Shown: piece after piece, positions 1 to 6,568 of the stretch
Position numbering within the stretch: position 1 is the first letter of the stretch
How the letters are laid out: every line of letters begins with the position of its first letter
NCBI GenBank assembly: GCA_018817035.1
Contig: JAHIUV010000011.1
Location: forward strand, 1 to 9,612
DNA length: 9,612 nucleotides
Direction: 5' to 3'
Source of the DNA: Candidatus Omnitrophota bacterium
Lineage (GTDB): Bacteria > Omnitrophota > Gorgyraeia > Gorgyraeales > Gorgyraeaceae
Position numbers and translations under genes: made by a program
The notes under the pieces: generated by a model
The model's input: only the letters and a program-made list of their open reading frames with translations
Told to the model about the DNA's origin: nothing
The model's database searches: none

Positions 1-1
1 A

Positions 2-742
2 GGCCGATTGGCAAGAAAATCAGTTTATAAATCACCGGCTGAAATCGACAATATAATAAAAGAAGCTGCCCTCATAGCCACCAGGAATAAAAAAGATATC
101 GTAAGCTATAAAGATATCTCCGAAGCAATGGAACGTATAGACATGGGCATGAAACACAAAAAACAAATGACAAAAGAAGAAAGAAAAATGGTAGCTTTCC
201 ATGAAGCGGGACACCTGGTCACTATGTACATATTGCATCCTACTGACGACGTATTTAAAGCGTCTATTATTTCCCGAAAAGAATCGCTCGGCGCGGTATA
301 TCGCCAACCCAGAGAAGAACTCTACACCAGGAATAAAGAAGCTCTTCTGGCTGACATAAAGGTAAGCCTCGGCGGATATGTCTCGGAAAAACTACATTCC
401 GGCACTACCAGTAACGGCGTATTGGCTGATTTTAATAGCGCCATGAAAACAGCTCATAGCATGGTCTGGCGCGTAGGTATGAGCGACGCCGGTTTAGTTG
501 GCGACTATAGCATAATACCTCCTACGCAAATATCAGAATCCCTGAAAGAAAAACTCAATTCCGAAACAAATAAGATAATGAAAACCTGCCTCAAAGATGT
601 CGAAGAGTTATTGAACAAAGAATGGCAGATAGTCGAAAGATTCGTCAAGGAACTGCTTGAAAAAGACGAGCTGGAATATGATGAGATAGAAGATATCTTC
701 AAGGAATACGGCAAGACGCACTATTCCAAGCCTGCTGCATGA
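2..742 (+). CDS. FtsH-like AAA+/M41 zinc metalloprotease, C-terminal part (5' truncated)
   Basis: The reading frame is open to the window edge, so this is the C-terminal part of a larger protein; the TTG at 8 is probably not a real start. Counting from that TTG, residues 9-47 match the helical lid that ends the AAA+ domain of FtsH (SPAEIDNIIKEAALIA, then an alpha-helical segment ending in ERIDMG). The peptidase follows. HEAGH at 65-69 (DNA 200-214) supplies two zinc-binding histidines and the catalytic Glu. Asp141 (DNA 428), 76 residues after the first His, fits the third zinc ligand of M41 enzymes. The GMS motif before the last helices is also typical. FtsH proteins are membrane-bound, ATP-driven proteases that degrade misfolded or regulatory membrane proteins. 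The sequence diverges from housekeeping FtsH around the Asp ligand, so a paralogue is likely. The gene overlaps the next one by ATGA. Confidence 0.88.
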   Translation, partial: GRLARKSVYKSPAEIDNIIKEAALIATRNKKDIVSYKDISEAMERIDMGMKHKKQMTKEERKMVAFHEAGHLVTMYILHPTDDVFKASIISRKESLGAVYRQPREELYTRNKEALLADIKVSLGGYVSEKLHSGTTSNGVLADFNSAMKTAHSMVWRVGMSDAGLVGDYSIIPPTQISESLKEKLNSETNKIMKTCLKDVEELLNKEWQIVERFVKELLEKDELEYDEIEDIFKEYGKTHYSKPAA

Positions 743-1977
743 ATATCCGGCTATTAAAACTTTTTTTCATACTTCTTTTATTGCTCCCGACACTCAGCTG
801 CGCTCCGGTAACCTACTCAAAAGAAAAAGTGGAGCAATCCGTAATAGACCTCTGCAAAAAAGAGTATGACCTTGACGTCGAGGCAAAAATAATAGGCTCT
901 ACCCTGGGAGTTCACATACCTATAGACGGATTAGTAGACCCTGACCTAAAACTGAATAAAGAAGCCGGTGAAAAAATAGAGGACGTGGCGCTATCCATAC
1001 ACAGGGTAACCATGAGCACTAATAAACCTCTCAGCTTCTATACGCTGGTGGCCAGGGATACAAAGACCCTGGGAGCTGAGTTCACATTAACAGGGTTCGT
1101 ATACGACGTGGTGCGGGTACGGTTGCTTGATATCTCAAGGGGTGAATACCACAAAAGGATACTAAGGGATTTTAAATTCAATCCTGTAATAGCCGGGCAA
1201 ACAAAGATAAACGAGTTATTTAAAGCCCTTAACGAAAATTCACCACAGATCCAGAATATAAGTCCTGTATTTTATCCATTGTTCCCAATAGGAAAACCGG
1301 GCAGCCAAAAGATACAAATCTCCCAAATAGATTCTAAAGAAATATCCCAGCAGGAAGCGCTCTTTTACATAAAGACCAAAGAATATTATGACCCCTTGCC
1401 ACAGTTCGAAGCATACAGGACCATATTCCCGTCAGGCTTTGGCAATGAATACCTGATACTCGTCAACGTATCCATGTTCCCCAGTCCGATAAAAGAAATA
1501 GTCCCGAAATATTTTTACTCGGAAAACGAGATCAAGCAACGTGATCTCAAAGAAACTTTCGCTAATTATAAAGATACTGGGTATATAGGGATCAACGGCC
1601 TGCCAAAAAAAGACCTGGCGTTAGATTGGTTCCTCAGCCAGCAGATCGCCAACAGGATCAATATGCTTTTCGCTGAAGATAAGAAATTAAGGGGAAATTT
1701 TACTGTCAAAAAATCAGAAGCTTCTGTCGATAACAGGGTATTCCGGCTTAACGTATCCATTGTTCCGGATAAACCCGGAAACACCGATAACGAAACAATA
1801 TTCTCAGCGATACTGAAACATATCGGAAATGTCATTCACAGATATTCGTTCGAGGATTTCGAAGGGATCGAGATCACGAATACGGACACGACGGAAGAAA
1901 AAGTATACCTGTCAAAAGACGATCTTGAAAAATTCAGGCTGGGAAAATTAAAATTCAAGGATATTACAAGATCCTGA
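739..1977 (+). CDS. putative lipoprotein, function unknown
   Basis: This 412-residue protein starts with a signal sequence: basic residues Arg4 and Lys7, a Leu/Phe-rich core at 8-16, then TLSC at 18-21. Cys21 would be lipidated by signal peptidase II. The lipobox is imperfect, with Thr rather than Leu at -3, so plain secretion remains possible. The mature part is soluble-looking, mixed alpha/beta and charged, with no motif I recognise. The start ATG overlaps the upstream protease stop as ATGA and has no strong Shine-Dalgarno of its own, suggesting translational coupling and a shared role in the cell envelope. That link is inference. The last 14 bp overlap the oppositely oriented purN tail. 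The call rests on the signal sequence and an intact long frame; no function is proposed. Confidence 0.8.
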   Translation: MNIRLLKLFFILLLLLPTLSCAPVTYSKEKVEQSVIDLCKKEYDLDVEAKIIGSTLGVHIPIDGLVDPDLKLNKEAGEKIEDVALSIHRVTMSTNKPLSFYTLVARDTKTLGAEFTLTGFVYDVVRVRLLDISRGEYHKRILRDFKFNPVIAGQTKINELFKALNENSPQIQNISPVFYPLFPIGKPGSQKIQISQIDSKEISQQEALFYIKTKEYYDPLPQFEAYRTIFPSGFGNEYLILVNVSMFPSPIKEIVPKYFYSENEIKQRDLKETFANYKDTGYIGINGLPKKDLALDWFLSQQIANRINMLFAEDKKLRGNFTVKKSEASVDNRVFRLNVSIVPDKPGNTDNETIFSAILKHIGNVIHRYSFEDFEGIEITNTDTTEEKVYLSKDDLEKFRLGKLKFKDITRS

Positions 1978-2563
1978 CCCTGGAACCTTCTATCTTAAGC
2001 CTTCCTTCTATAAAAAGCTGTACTGCTCTCGGATAGATCTTATGCTCTTCCTTATGGATAGATTCAGCGAGTGTTTCCTCGGTATCGTCCTCTGCCACGG
2101 TAACCGCTGACTGTAATATTATAGGGCCGGCATCCATATCCTCTGTCACAAAATGCACCGTAGGACCGGTTATTTTAACGCCATATTCAAGAGCGTCTTT
2201 TATCCCATGCGTGCCTTTAAATGACGGGAGAAGGGCAGGATGTATATTAAGGATCTTATTCCTGTATTCTTTTATAAAATCCGCGGAGAGAAGCCTCATA
2301 TATCCGGCAAGCACTACCAGATCTACTTTTTCCTTTTGCAGGCTCTTAAGGATCTCTGACTCAAATTCTTTGCCTGACGAAAACTTTTTTCTTTCCACTA
2401 CCAGGGCCTTGATCCCTGCCTTTTCCGCCCTCTTAAGCGCGAAACACCCCGCTACGTCAGACACGACTAGAGCGATCTCGGCTTTTATATCCCCGCGTTT
2501 CTGGGCGTTTACCATAGCCTCAAGGTTAGTGCCGCTTCCGGAACAAAAAACTGCGATCCGCAT
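1964..2563 (-). CDS. purN: phosphoribosylglycinamide formyltransferase (GAR transformylase)
   Basis: PurN transfers a formyl group from 10-formyltetrahydrofolate to glycinamide ribonucleotide, the third step of purine synthesis, in the cytoplasm. The 199-residue length is close to the usual size. The N-terminus has the GSGTNLEA loop (residues 9-16) that binds the ribonucleotide phosphate. NIHPALLPSFKG (106-117) carries catalytic Asn106 and His108. Asp144 lies in EDMDAGPII, completing the Asn-His-Asp triad at the same positions as in the E. coli enzyme. The start is fixed by a strong GGAGGT (2574-2569) five bases upstream of the ATG. It lies 18 nt after trxA and is the last gene of the rnf-trxA-purN run. 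No other purine genes are in the window, so the placement looks like a passenger in the operon. Confidence 0.95.
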   Translation of the reverse strand: MRIAVFCSGSGTNLEAMVNAQKRGDIKAEIALVVSDVAGCFALKRAEKAGIKALVVERKKFSSGKEFESEILKSLQKEKVDLVVLAGYMRLLSADFIKEYRNKILNIHPALLPSFKGTHGIKDALEYGVKITGPTVHFVTEDMDAGPIILQSAVTVAEDDTEETLAESIHKEEHKIYPRAVQLFIEGRLKIEGSRVRIL

Positions 2564-2581
2564 ACTCCACCTCCGCCTTAA

Positions 2582-2899
2582 TTAAGCAAACATCTCCTCT
2601 ATCTTATCGCTGATAGCGTCTCTGGAAACCACGCCTACGAGCCTCGTATATTCGCTTCCGCCTTTAAAAAATATAATAGTCGGTATATTCATTACACCAA
2701 ATTTTGTGGCGATTCCCATTGCTTCGTCTATATTAAGCTTGGCTACTTTACATTTTCCCTTATAAGTGTCACTTATCTCCTGGACGATAGGCGCTATCAT
2801 TTTGCAAGGCATGCACCACGTAGCCCAGAAATCCACTATTACGGGTTTATCCGACTTTAAAACCTCTTTTTCAAAATCTTCACTCTTTAATTCCAGCAT
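2582..2899 (-). CDS. trxA: thioredoxin with a CMPC active site
   Basis: This is a small cytoplasmic dithiol-disulfide oxidoreductase of 105 residues, the usual length of a single-domain thioredoxin. VDFWATWCMPCK (22-33) holds buried Asp23, Trp28 and redox cysteines Cys29 and Cys32. The cis-proline is Pro73 in IPT, followed by the usual FFKGG strand and turn. The classical CGPC is replaced by CMPC, which may shift redox potential or partner choice; there is one further cysteine, Cys50. The ATG follows a GGGGAGGG ribosome binding site within 3-10 bases. The gene begins 14 nt after the rnfB stop and ends 18 nt before purN, so it is almost certainly in the rnf transcript. No thioredoxin reductase is visible, so its electron donor is unknown. 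Confidence 0.93.
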   Translation of the reverse strand: MLELKSEDFEKEVLKSDKPVIVDFWATWCMPCKMIAPIVQEISDTYKGKCKVAKLNIDEAMGIATKFGVMNIPTIIFFKGGSEYTRLVGVVSRDAISDKIEEMFA

Positions 2900-2913
2900 T
2901 ATCCCTCCCCTTT

Positions 2914-3699
2914 TCAGTCTTCTTTAATGCACTTTGTCGGACATTTTTCAACACAGATCTTCAAAGGCGTGGAATCATCCACTTTTGAGTAATCCAGCCT
3001 TGAAAGGTTATTCTCTACGATAAACGCCCCTTTTGAAAGTTTTTCACATATCTTACAGCCTATACACCCAGCCTTACACGCGTTCTTGACAAAAATTATC
3101 TTATCCAGTGAAAGGCATTTAACATAGCACTTTTGCGAAGCGTCCTCCAGGGATATTATATTTTTAGGACACGCCTCAATACATTTTCCGCACGCCGTAC
3201 ATTTCTTATGGTCAACCACAGGAATGCCGTCTGCGTCCATATGGATCGCGTCAAACGGGCACACCATAACACAGTCCCCAAAACCCAGGCACCCGAAAAC
3301 GCATAATTTATGCCCTTTAGCGAGCAAACTCGCCGCGGCGCATGTCCTCACTCCCTGATATTGAAATTTATCCTTTGCCCTATCCCCTCCGCCGCATCTT
3401 ACGCGCGCTATCTTCTTTGTCACATTACATTTTTCAACACCAAGGACCTCAGCTATTTTAGTATACGCTTCTTCTCCTCCCGGAGGACAGCTCGTAAGGC
3501 TGGCATCGCCTTTAGCGATAGCCTCTGCCAGGGCAGCGCAACCTGCCTTACCGCACGCTCCGCAATTAGCGCCCGGTAGCGCGGAGAGTATCCTTTCTAT
3601 CCGGGGATCCATCTCGACCCTGAATATCCTGGAGGCAAAAGCCAATCCTAAGCCGAACAAAATCCCCATAATTGACATTATTAATATAGGTATTATCAT
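2914..3699 (-). CDS. rnfB: Rnf complex subunit B, multi-cluster iron-sulfur protein
   Basis: RnfB is the ferredoxin-facing subunit of the Rnf membrane complex and passes electrons into it. The 261-residue protein has one N-terminal membrane helix (about 2-23). The Fe-S domain (PGANCGACGKAGC, Cys46, 49, 54, then Cys71) binds a [4Fe-4S] cluster. Ferredoxin-type motifs follow: Cys133/137/143/147, Cys167/170/173/177 (CTACGKCIEACP), Cys208/212/215/218 (CKAGCIGCKIC), and a last CVEKCPTKC at 249-257. Cys191 and Cys195 may complete the third or fourth site. This cysteine-rich C-terminus resembles the long clostridial-type RnfB rather than the short E. coli RsxB. The ATG at 3699 has an AAGGA site seven bases upstream, directly after a hairpin that begins at the rnfA stop codon. 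Confidence 0.95.
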   Translation of the reverse strand: MIIPILIMSIMGILFGLGLAFASRIFRVEMDPRIERILSALPGANCGACGKAGCAALAEAIAKGDASLTSCPPGGEEAYTKIAEVLGVEKCNVTKKIARVRCGGGDRAKDKFQYQGVRTCAAASLLAKGHKLCVFGCLGFGDCVMVCPFDAIHMDADGIPVVDHKKCTACGKCIEACPKNIISLEDASQKCYVKCLSLDKIIFVKNACKAGCIGCKICEKLSKGAFIVENNLSRLDYSKVDDSTPLKICVEKCPTKCIKED

Positions 3700-3710
3700 A
3701 AACTAATCCT

Positions 3711-3747
3711 TAACTTCACAAAACTGCAATGCACTATTGTGAAGTTA
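3711..3747 (-). other. intercistronic hairpin between rnfA and rnfB
   Basis: A perfect 11-bp inverted repeat, TAACTTCACAA at 3711-3721 and TTGTGAAGTTA at 3737-3747, encloses a 15-nt loop. On the transcribed strand the 5' arm begins with the UAA stop codon of rnfA, and the 3' arm runs straight into the AAGGA ribosome binding site of rnfB. The stem is AT-rich and no U-tract follows, so it is not an intrinsic terminator. A role in mRNA processing, stability or translational coupling is inference. Confidence 0.75.
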
Positions 3748-4353
3748 AAACCTGAAACCCGCGAAACCCATAAAAGCCATGGACATCAGCGACGCTACTA
3801 TGAACGCTATTGCCATACCTTTCATCGGCCGCGGCACATCACACAGCTCAAGTCTCTCTCGTATACCTGACATAAAAAGAAGCACTAAAGTAAAGCCTAC
3901 CCCGGCGCAAAACCCTTGCGTTACGCAAAATAAAAGCGCCCTGGCAGGATTATCCGCTGTCTTTAAGAACATTTCACTGTTCAAAACAGCCACGCCGAAT
4001 ACCGCGCAATTCGTAGTAATAAGCGCCAGGTAAATGCCAAAAACCCTGTATAATGCGGGGCTGAACTTCTGTATGAACATTTCTATCAACTGCACAAAAC
4101 TCGCGATTACCAGTATAAATGAAAGCGTACGCAGGTATTCTATATGAAAAGGCTTGAGCAAAAATATATATACCGCCCACGTAATAAGAGACGAGGCCGT
4201 CATGACAAACGTTACCGCTAGCCCCATATAAAGAGCAGGTTCAGTCTTCTTTGAAACTCCTATAAAAGGACATAATCCCAAGAACTTTGAAAGGATAAAG
4301 TTATTTATAAATATAACACTTATAGCTATTACAAACAACTGATTAAGCTCCAT
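3745..4353 (-). CDS. rnfA: Rnf complex subunit A, integral membrane protein
   Basis: RnfA is one of two homologous six-helix membrane proteins that form the core of the Rnf complex, through which electrons cross the membrane. The 202-residue protein is hydrophobic throughout. INNFILSKFLGLCPFIGVSKK (16-36) and TTNCAVFG (113-120) are the signature segments of RnfA as opposed to RnfE. Cys28 and Cys116 match the cysteines that, with those of RnfE, hold a [2Fe-2S] cluster inside the membrane in the related Rnf/Nqr structures. The ATG overlaps the rnfE tail by 11 nt and has a GGAG (4364-4361) seven bases upstream. The stop codon lies inside the hairpin that precedes rnfB. Confidence 0.95.
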   Translation of the reverse strand: MELNQLFVIAISVIFINNFILSKFLGLCPFIGVSKKTEPALYMGLAVTFVMTASSLITWAVYIFLLKPFHIEYLRTLSFILVIASFVQLIEMFIQKFSPALYRVFGIYLALITTNCAVFGVAVLNSEMFLKTADNPARALLFCVTQGFCAGVGFTLVLLFMSGIRERLELCDVPRPMKGMAIAFIVASLMSMAFMGFAGFRF

Positions 4354-4942
4354 GCTGTTTCTCCGTAAAATAATTAACAGCCCCTATAAGAATACCGATA
4401 ACAAGTAATGCCCCGGGCGCGAGTATGAATAAAAGCGCGGGATCAAAACCTTTTAATATCGTAAGTCCTAAAAACGTACCATTGCCAAGCGCTTCCCTGA
4501 TAGCTGATATCACCACAAGCGCCAGAGTGAATCCCGCGCCCATGCCAAGCCCGTCAAAAACAGAATTCGCCACGCTGTGCTTCGAAGCAAATGCCTCTGC
4601 CCTTCCCAGGACAATACAGTTCACTACTATAAGAGGGACAAATATGCCCAGGGATTTTGACAAAAGAGGAAAATACGCTTTCATGGTAAGTTCAACTATG
4701 GTCACAAAAGTCGCTATAATAACTATAAAGCAAGGTATCCTGATCTTTGAGGGGATAAACTTTCTGACACAGGAAACAATAATATTGGAGCCCACCAGGA
4801 CAAACGTAGCTGCCATGCCCATTCCAAACCCGTTAACTACACTGGTAGATACCGCCAGCGTAGGACACAGCCCCAGCGCCAGCCTGAATGTCGGATTCTC
4901 TATAAATATACCTTTTGAAAATTCGCGCAATAATTTTTTCAT
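4343..4942 (-). CDS. rnfE: Rnf complex subunit E, integral membrane protein
   Basis: RnfE is the membrane partner of RnfA. From the ATG at 4942 the protein has 199 residues and about six membrane helices. ENPTFRLALGLCPTLAVSTS (15-34) and VVNCIVLGRAEAFAS (106-120) are RnfE signatures. Cys26 and Cys109 fit the membrane [2Fe-2S] ligands. The frame can be extended to an ATG at 4999, but that adds 19 basic residues encoded inside a palindromic element and unlike any RnfE. The MKKLLREF start places the conserved Cys26 where the family has it. The ribosome binding site is a weak GAGAAG (4956-4951), mostly buried in the outer stem of the upstream element. The end overlaps rnfA by 11 nt. Confidence 0.94.
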   Translation of the reverse strand: MKKLLREFSKGIFIENPTFRLALGLCPTLAVSTSVVNGFGMGMAATFVLVGSNIIVSCVRKFIPSKIRIPCFIVIIATFVTIVELTMKAYFPLLSKSLGIFVPLIVVNCIVLGRAEAFASKHSVANSVFDGLGMGAGFTLALVVISAIREALGNGTFLGLTILKGFDPALLFILAPGALLVIGILIGAVNYFTEKQHGA

Positions 4943-4951
4943 ATAATGTTC

Positions 4952-5016
4952 TTCTCGACTTCGCTCGAAGAATATTGTTCGAGCGTAGTCCCGAAGCATC
5001 GGGACGCAGTCGAGAA
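4952..5016. repeat. palindromic intergenic element predicted to fold as a three-way junction
   Basis: The 80-nt rnfD-rnfE gap holds three nested perfect inverted repeats. The outer stem is TTCTCGACT (4952-4960) with AGTCGAGAA (5008-5016). The first inner hairpin is CGCTCGAA (4962-4969) with TTCGAGCG (4978-4985). The second inner hairpin is GTCCCGA (4988-4994) with TCGGGAC (4999-5005), with a 4-nt loop. Only one or two unpaired bases separate the stems, so the whole 65-nt unit can fold as a compact cloverleaf-like junction. Such elements are often dispersed in genomes, but only one copy is visible here. On the rnf mRNA the outer 3' arm includes most of the rnfE ribosome binding site. Confidence 0.8.
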
Positions 5017-5022
5017 CTATCT

Positions 5023-5964
5023 TTATTTTTGCAGGCCGTATTTCCTAGTCTTCGTATATCTATCTATCAGCGGCACCACTGCATTCATAAAAAGTATGGC
5101 GTATGAGACGCCTTCGGGATAACTGCCTCTCAACCTTATAACAACGGTCATGATACCGCAGCCTATGCCGAATATGATCTTGCCTTTCTTCGTGAGCGGC
5201 CGTGTCACATAATCCGTTGCCATAAAAAACGCGCCCAGCACCAGCCCGCCTGAAAGCAGATGAAACGTAAAATCTCCGCTAAACATGCTATCACCGCCGA
5301 ATATCCATGTCAAAAGCATGACAGTGCCTATAAAAGTAAATGGTATATGCCAGGAAATTATTTTCATAACCAGTAAAAATACCGCCCCTACTGCCAACGC
5401 CAATATGCAAACCTCGCCTATGCACCCCCCGTGATTCCCGAGAAAAAGATCCATATAATTAAATAGAGGCGCGCCTTCCTTTGCTAAAGGTGTGGCGGTC
5501 GAAACAGCGTCTACTGCCCATCTGGGGTTCTTCCATGTCGTCATATAAACAGGCCATGATATCTGCAGAAAAACCCTTCCTACGAGCGCGGGATTGAATA
5601 TATTGTGTCCAAGTCCCCCGAATATCTGTTTGGCCAGGATAATGCTCACAGCGCCGCCTACTACAGGCAGCCAGAAAGGCATCTCAGGCGGAAGATTATA
5701 CGCCAGTAAAAGCCCTGTCAGCAGTGCGCTCCCGTCCAAGGCTATTTTAGGGTCCCTGTTCCTTAATTTTAAAAACGCGGCTTCAAATACCACGCAAGAT
5801 ATCATTGAAATAAGTATTACCCTTAAACTGCTGAACCCGTATATGTATATTCCCGCCACGCCTGACGGCAAAAGAGCCAGTATCACCAAATACATTATAG
5901 CCCTGGTGCTGAGTCCTGATCTTATATGCGGCGCCGGCGAAACCGTAAAGTTATTACCTGACAT
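5023..5964 (-). CDS. rnfD: Rnf complex subunit D, flavinylated membrane subunit
   Basis: RnfD is a multi-spanning membrane subunit related to NqrB. It carries covalent FMN and is thought to take part in coupling electron flow to ion transport. The 313 residues contain about eight to ten hydrophobic helices. VDAVSTATPL (151-160) is the flavinylation motif, and Thr158 is the expected FMN attachment site. Other family marks are LDGSALLTGLLLAYNLP (76-92), GGLGHNIFNPALVGR (116-130), MATDYVTRP (248-256) and YPEGVSYAILFMN (282-294). The ATG overlaps the rnfG tail by 11 nt and has GGAG seven bases upstream. No maturase (ApbE) gene is in the window, so the flavin transferase must be encoded elsewhere. 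Confidence 0.95.
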   Translation of the reverse strand: MSGNNFTVSPAPHIRSGLSTRAIMYLVILALLPSGVAGIYIYGFSSLRVILISMISCVVFEAAFLKLRNRDPKIALDGSALLTGLLLAYNLPPEMPFWLPVVGGAVSIILAKQIFGGLGHNIFNPALVGRVFLQISWPVYMTTWKNPRWAVDAVSTATPLAKEGAPLFNYMDLFLGNHGGCIGEVCILALAVGAVFLLVMKIISWHIPFTFIGTVMLLTWIFGGDSMFSGDFTFHLLSGGLVLGAFFMATDYVTRPLTKKGKIIFGIGCGIMTVVIRLRGSYPEGVSYAILFMNAVVPLIDRYTKTRKYGLQK

Positions 5965-6559
5965 TTGACATCTCCAGACCTTTTTCTTTTATAGAATCCA
6001 CAACAGCCTTGCTGGATATAGTAGCCCCGGTGATCGCGTCTATATTCGAAATATCCACATCCTTTACATTGCGTCCCGTGAATTGTTCCGTAAAATAAGG
6101 CTCTATTTTTTTCTCTATCTTTTTTTCTCTTAAAAAGATCCCTTTTATTGCCGACGCGAGTGTTCTATCTGAAACGATCTCCACTATTTTAGCGCCGAGT
6201 CCCGGGGTCTCATTTTGATTAAGGACCTTGACCCCTGTAATGGTGCCGCCTGCCTTAACCCCCACCATTGTCTCTATAACGCTTGAATAGCCATACTTTT
6301 TAGCTACAAATACGTAACCTGCTATTTTGTTGCTCGAACCCTTGAAAGCCTTCCAGTATTTTACTTCGCCATTCTCCTCTACTGCTTCAAGACGGTCTCC
6401 GACAGATGCGGGCATAACCTGGGTCAATGCCTCTTCCCGAGCCAATGCCTCTTGTTCGTCTATTTTTGGCTTTGTAATAAAATACACTCCTGCCAGTATA
6501 AAAGCTGCCACGAGATTTACCAGGAATAATACTAAAACAAACCGTAAAATATCTTTCAT
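5954..6559 (-). CDS. rnfG: Rnf complex subunit G, FMN-binding periplasmic subunit
   Basis: RnfG is anchored by one N-terminal helix (about 7-28) and has an extracytoplasmic FMN-binding domain. The 201-residue protein ends with DAITGATISSKAV (174-186); Thr180 in the TGAT motif is the expected site of phosphoester-linked FMN. NETPGLGAKI (116-125) is the other conserved segment of the domain. The start at 6559 lies 9 nt after the rnfC stop, and that gap contains GAGAAG. The tail overlaps rnfD by 11 nt. The gene lies between rnfC and rnfD, whereas in the widespread C-D-G-E-A-B order rnfG follows rnfD. Confidence 0.94.
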   Translation of the reverse strand: MKDILRFVLVLFLVNLVAAFILAGVYFITKPKIDEQEALAREEALTQVMPASVGDRLEAVEENGEVKYWKAFKGSSNKIAGYVFVAKKYGYSSVIETMVGVKAGGTITGVKVLNQNETPGLGAKIVEIVSDRTLASAIKGIFLREKKIEKKIEPYFTEQFTGRNVKDVDISNIDAITGATISSKAVVDSIKEKGLEMSNVR

Positions 6560-6568
6560 TGTCTTCTC

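Noticed and set aside
8..10. TTG at 8 as the true start of the protease gene
   Set aside because: The frame is open to the window edge and the sequence begins inside the AAA+ lid, so the real start lies upstream.
3711..3747. Hairpin as an intrinsic terminator or a Rex-type operator
   Set aside because: The stem is AT-rich with no U-tract and rnfB follows at once. The arms resemble Rex half-sites but in inverted order (TTCACAA before TTGTGAA) and with a 15-bp gap.
4425..4946. 173-residue plus-strand frame opposite rnfE
   Set aside because: It is an antisense shadow of a well-conserved membrane protein gene, with no ribosome binding site or recognisable domain.
4943..4999. Longer rnfE start at 4999 adding 19 residues
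   Set aside because: The extra residues are encoded within the palindromic element and do not resemble RnfE; the ATG at 4942 aligns the conserved Cys26.
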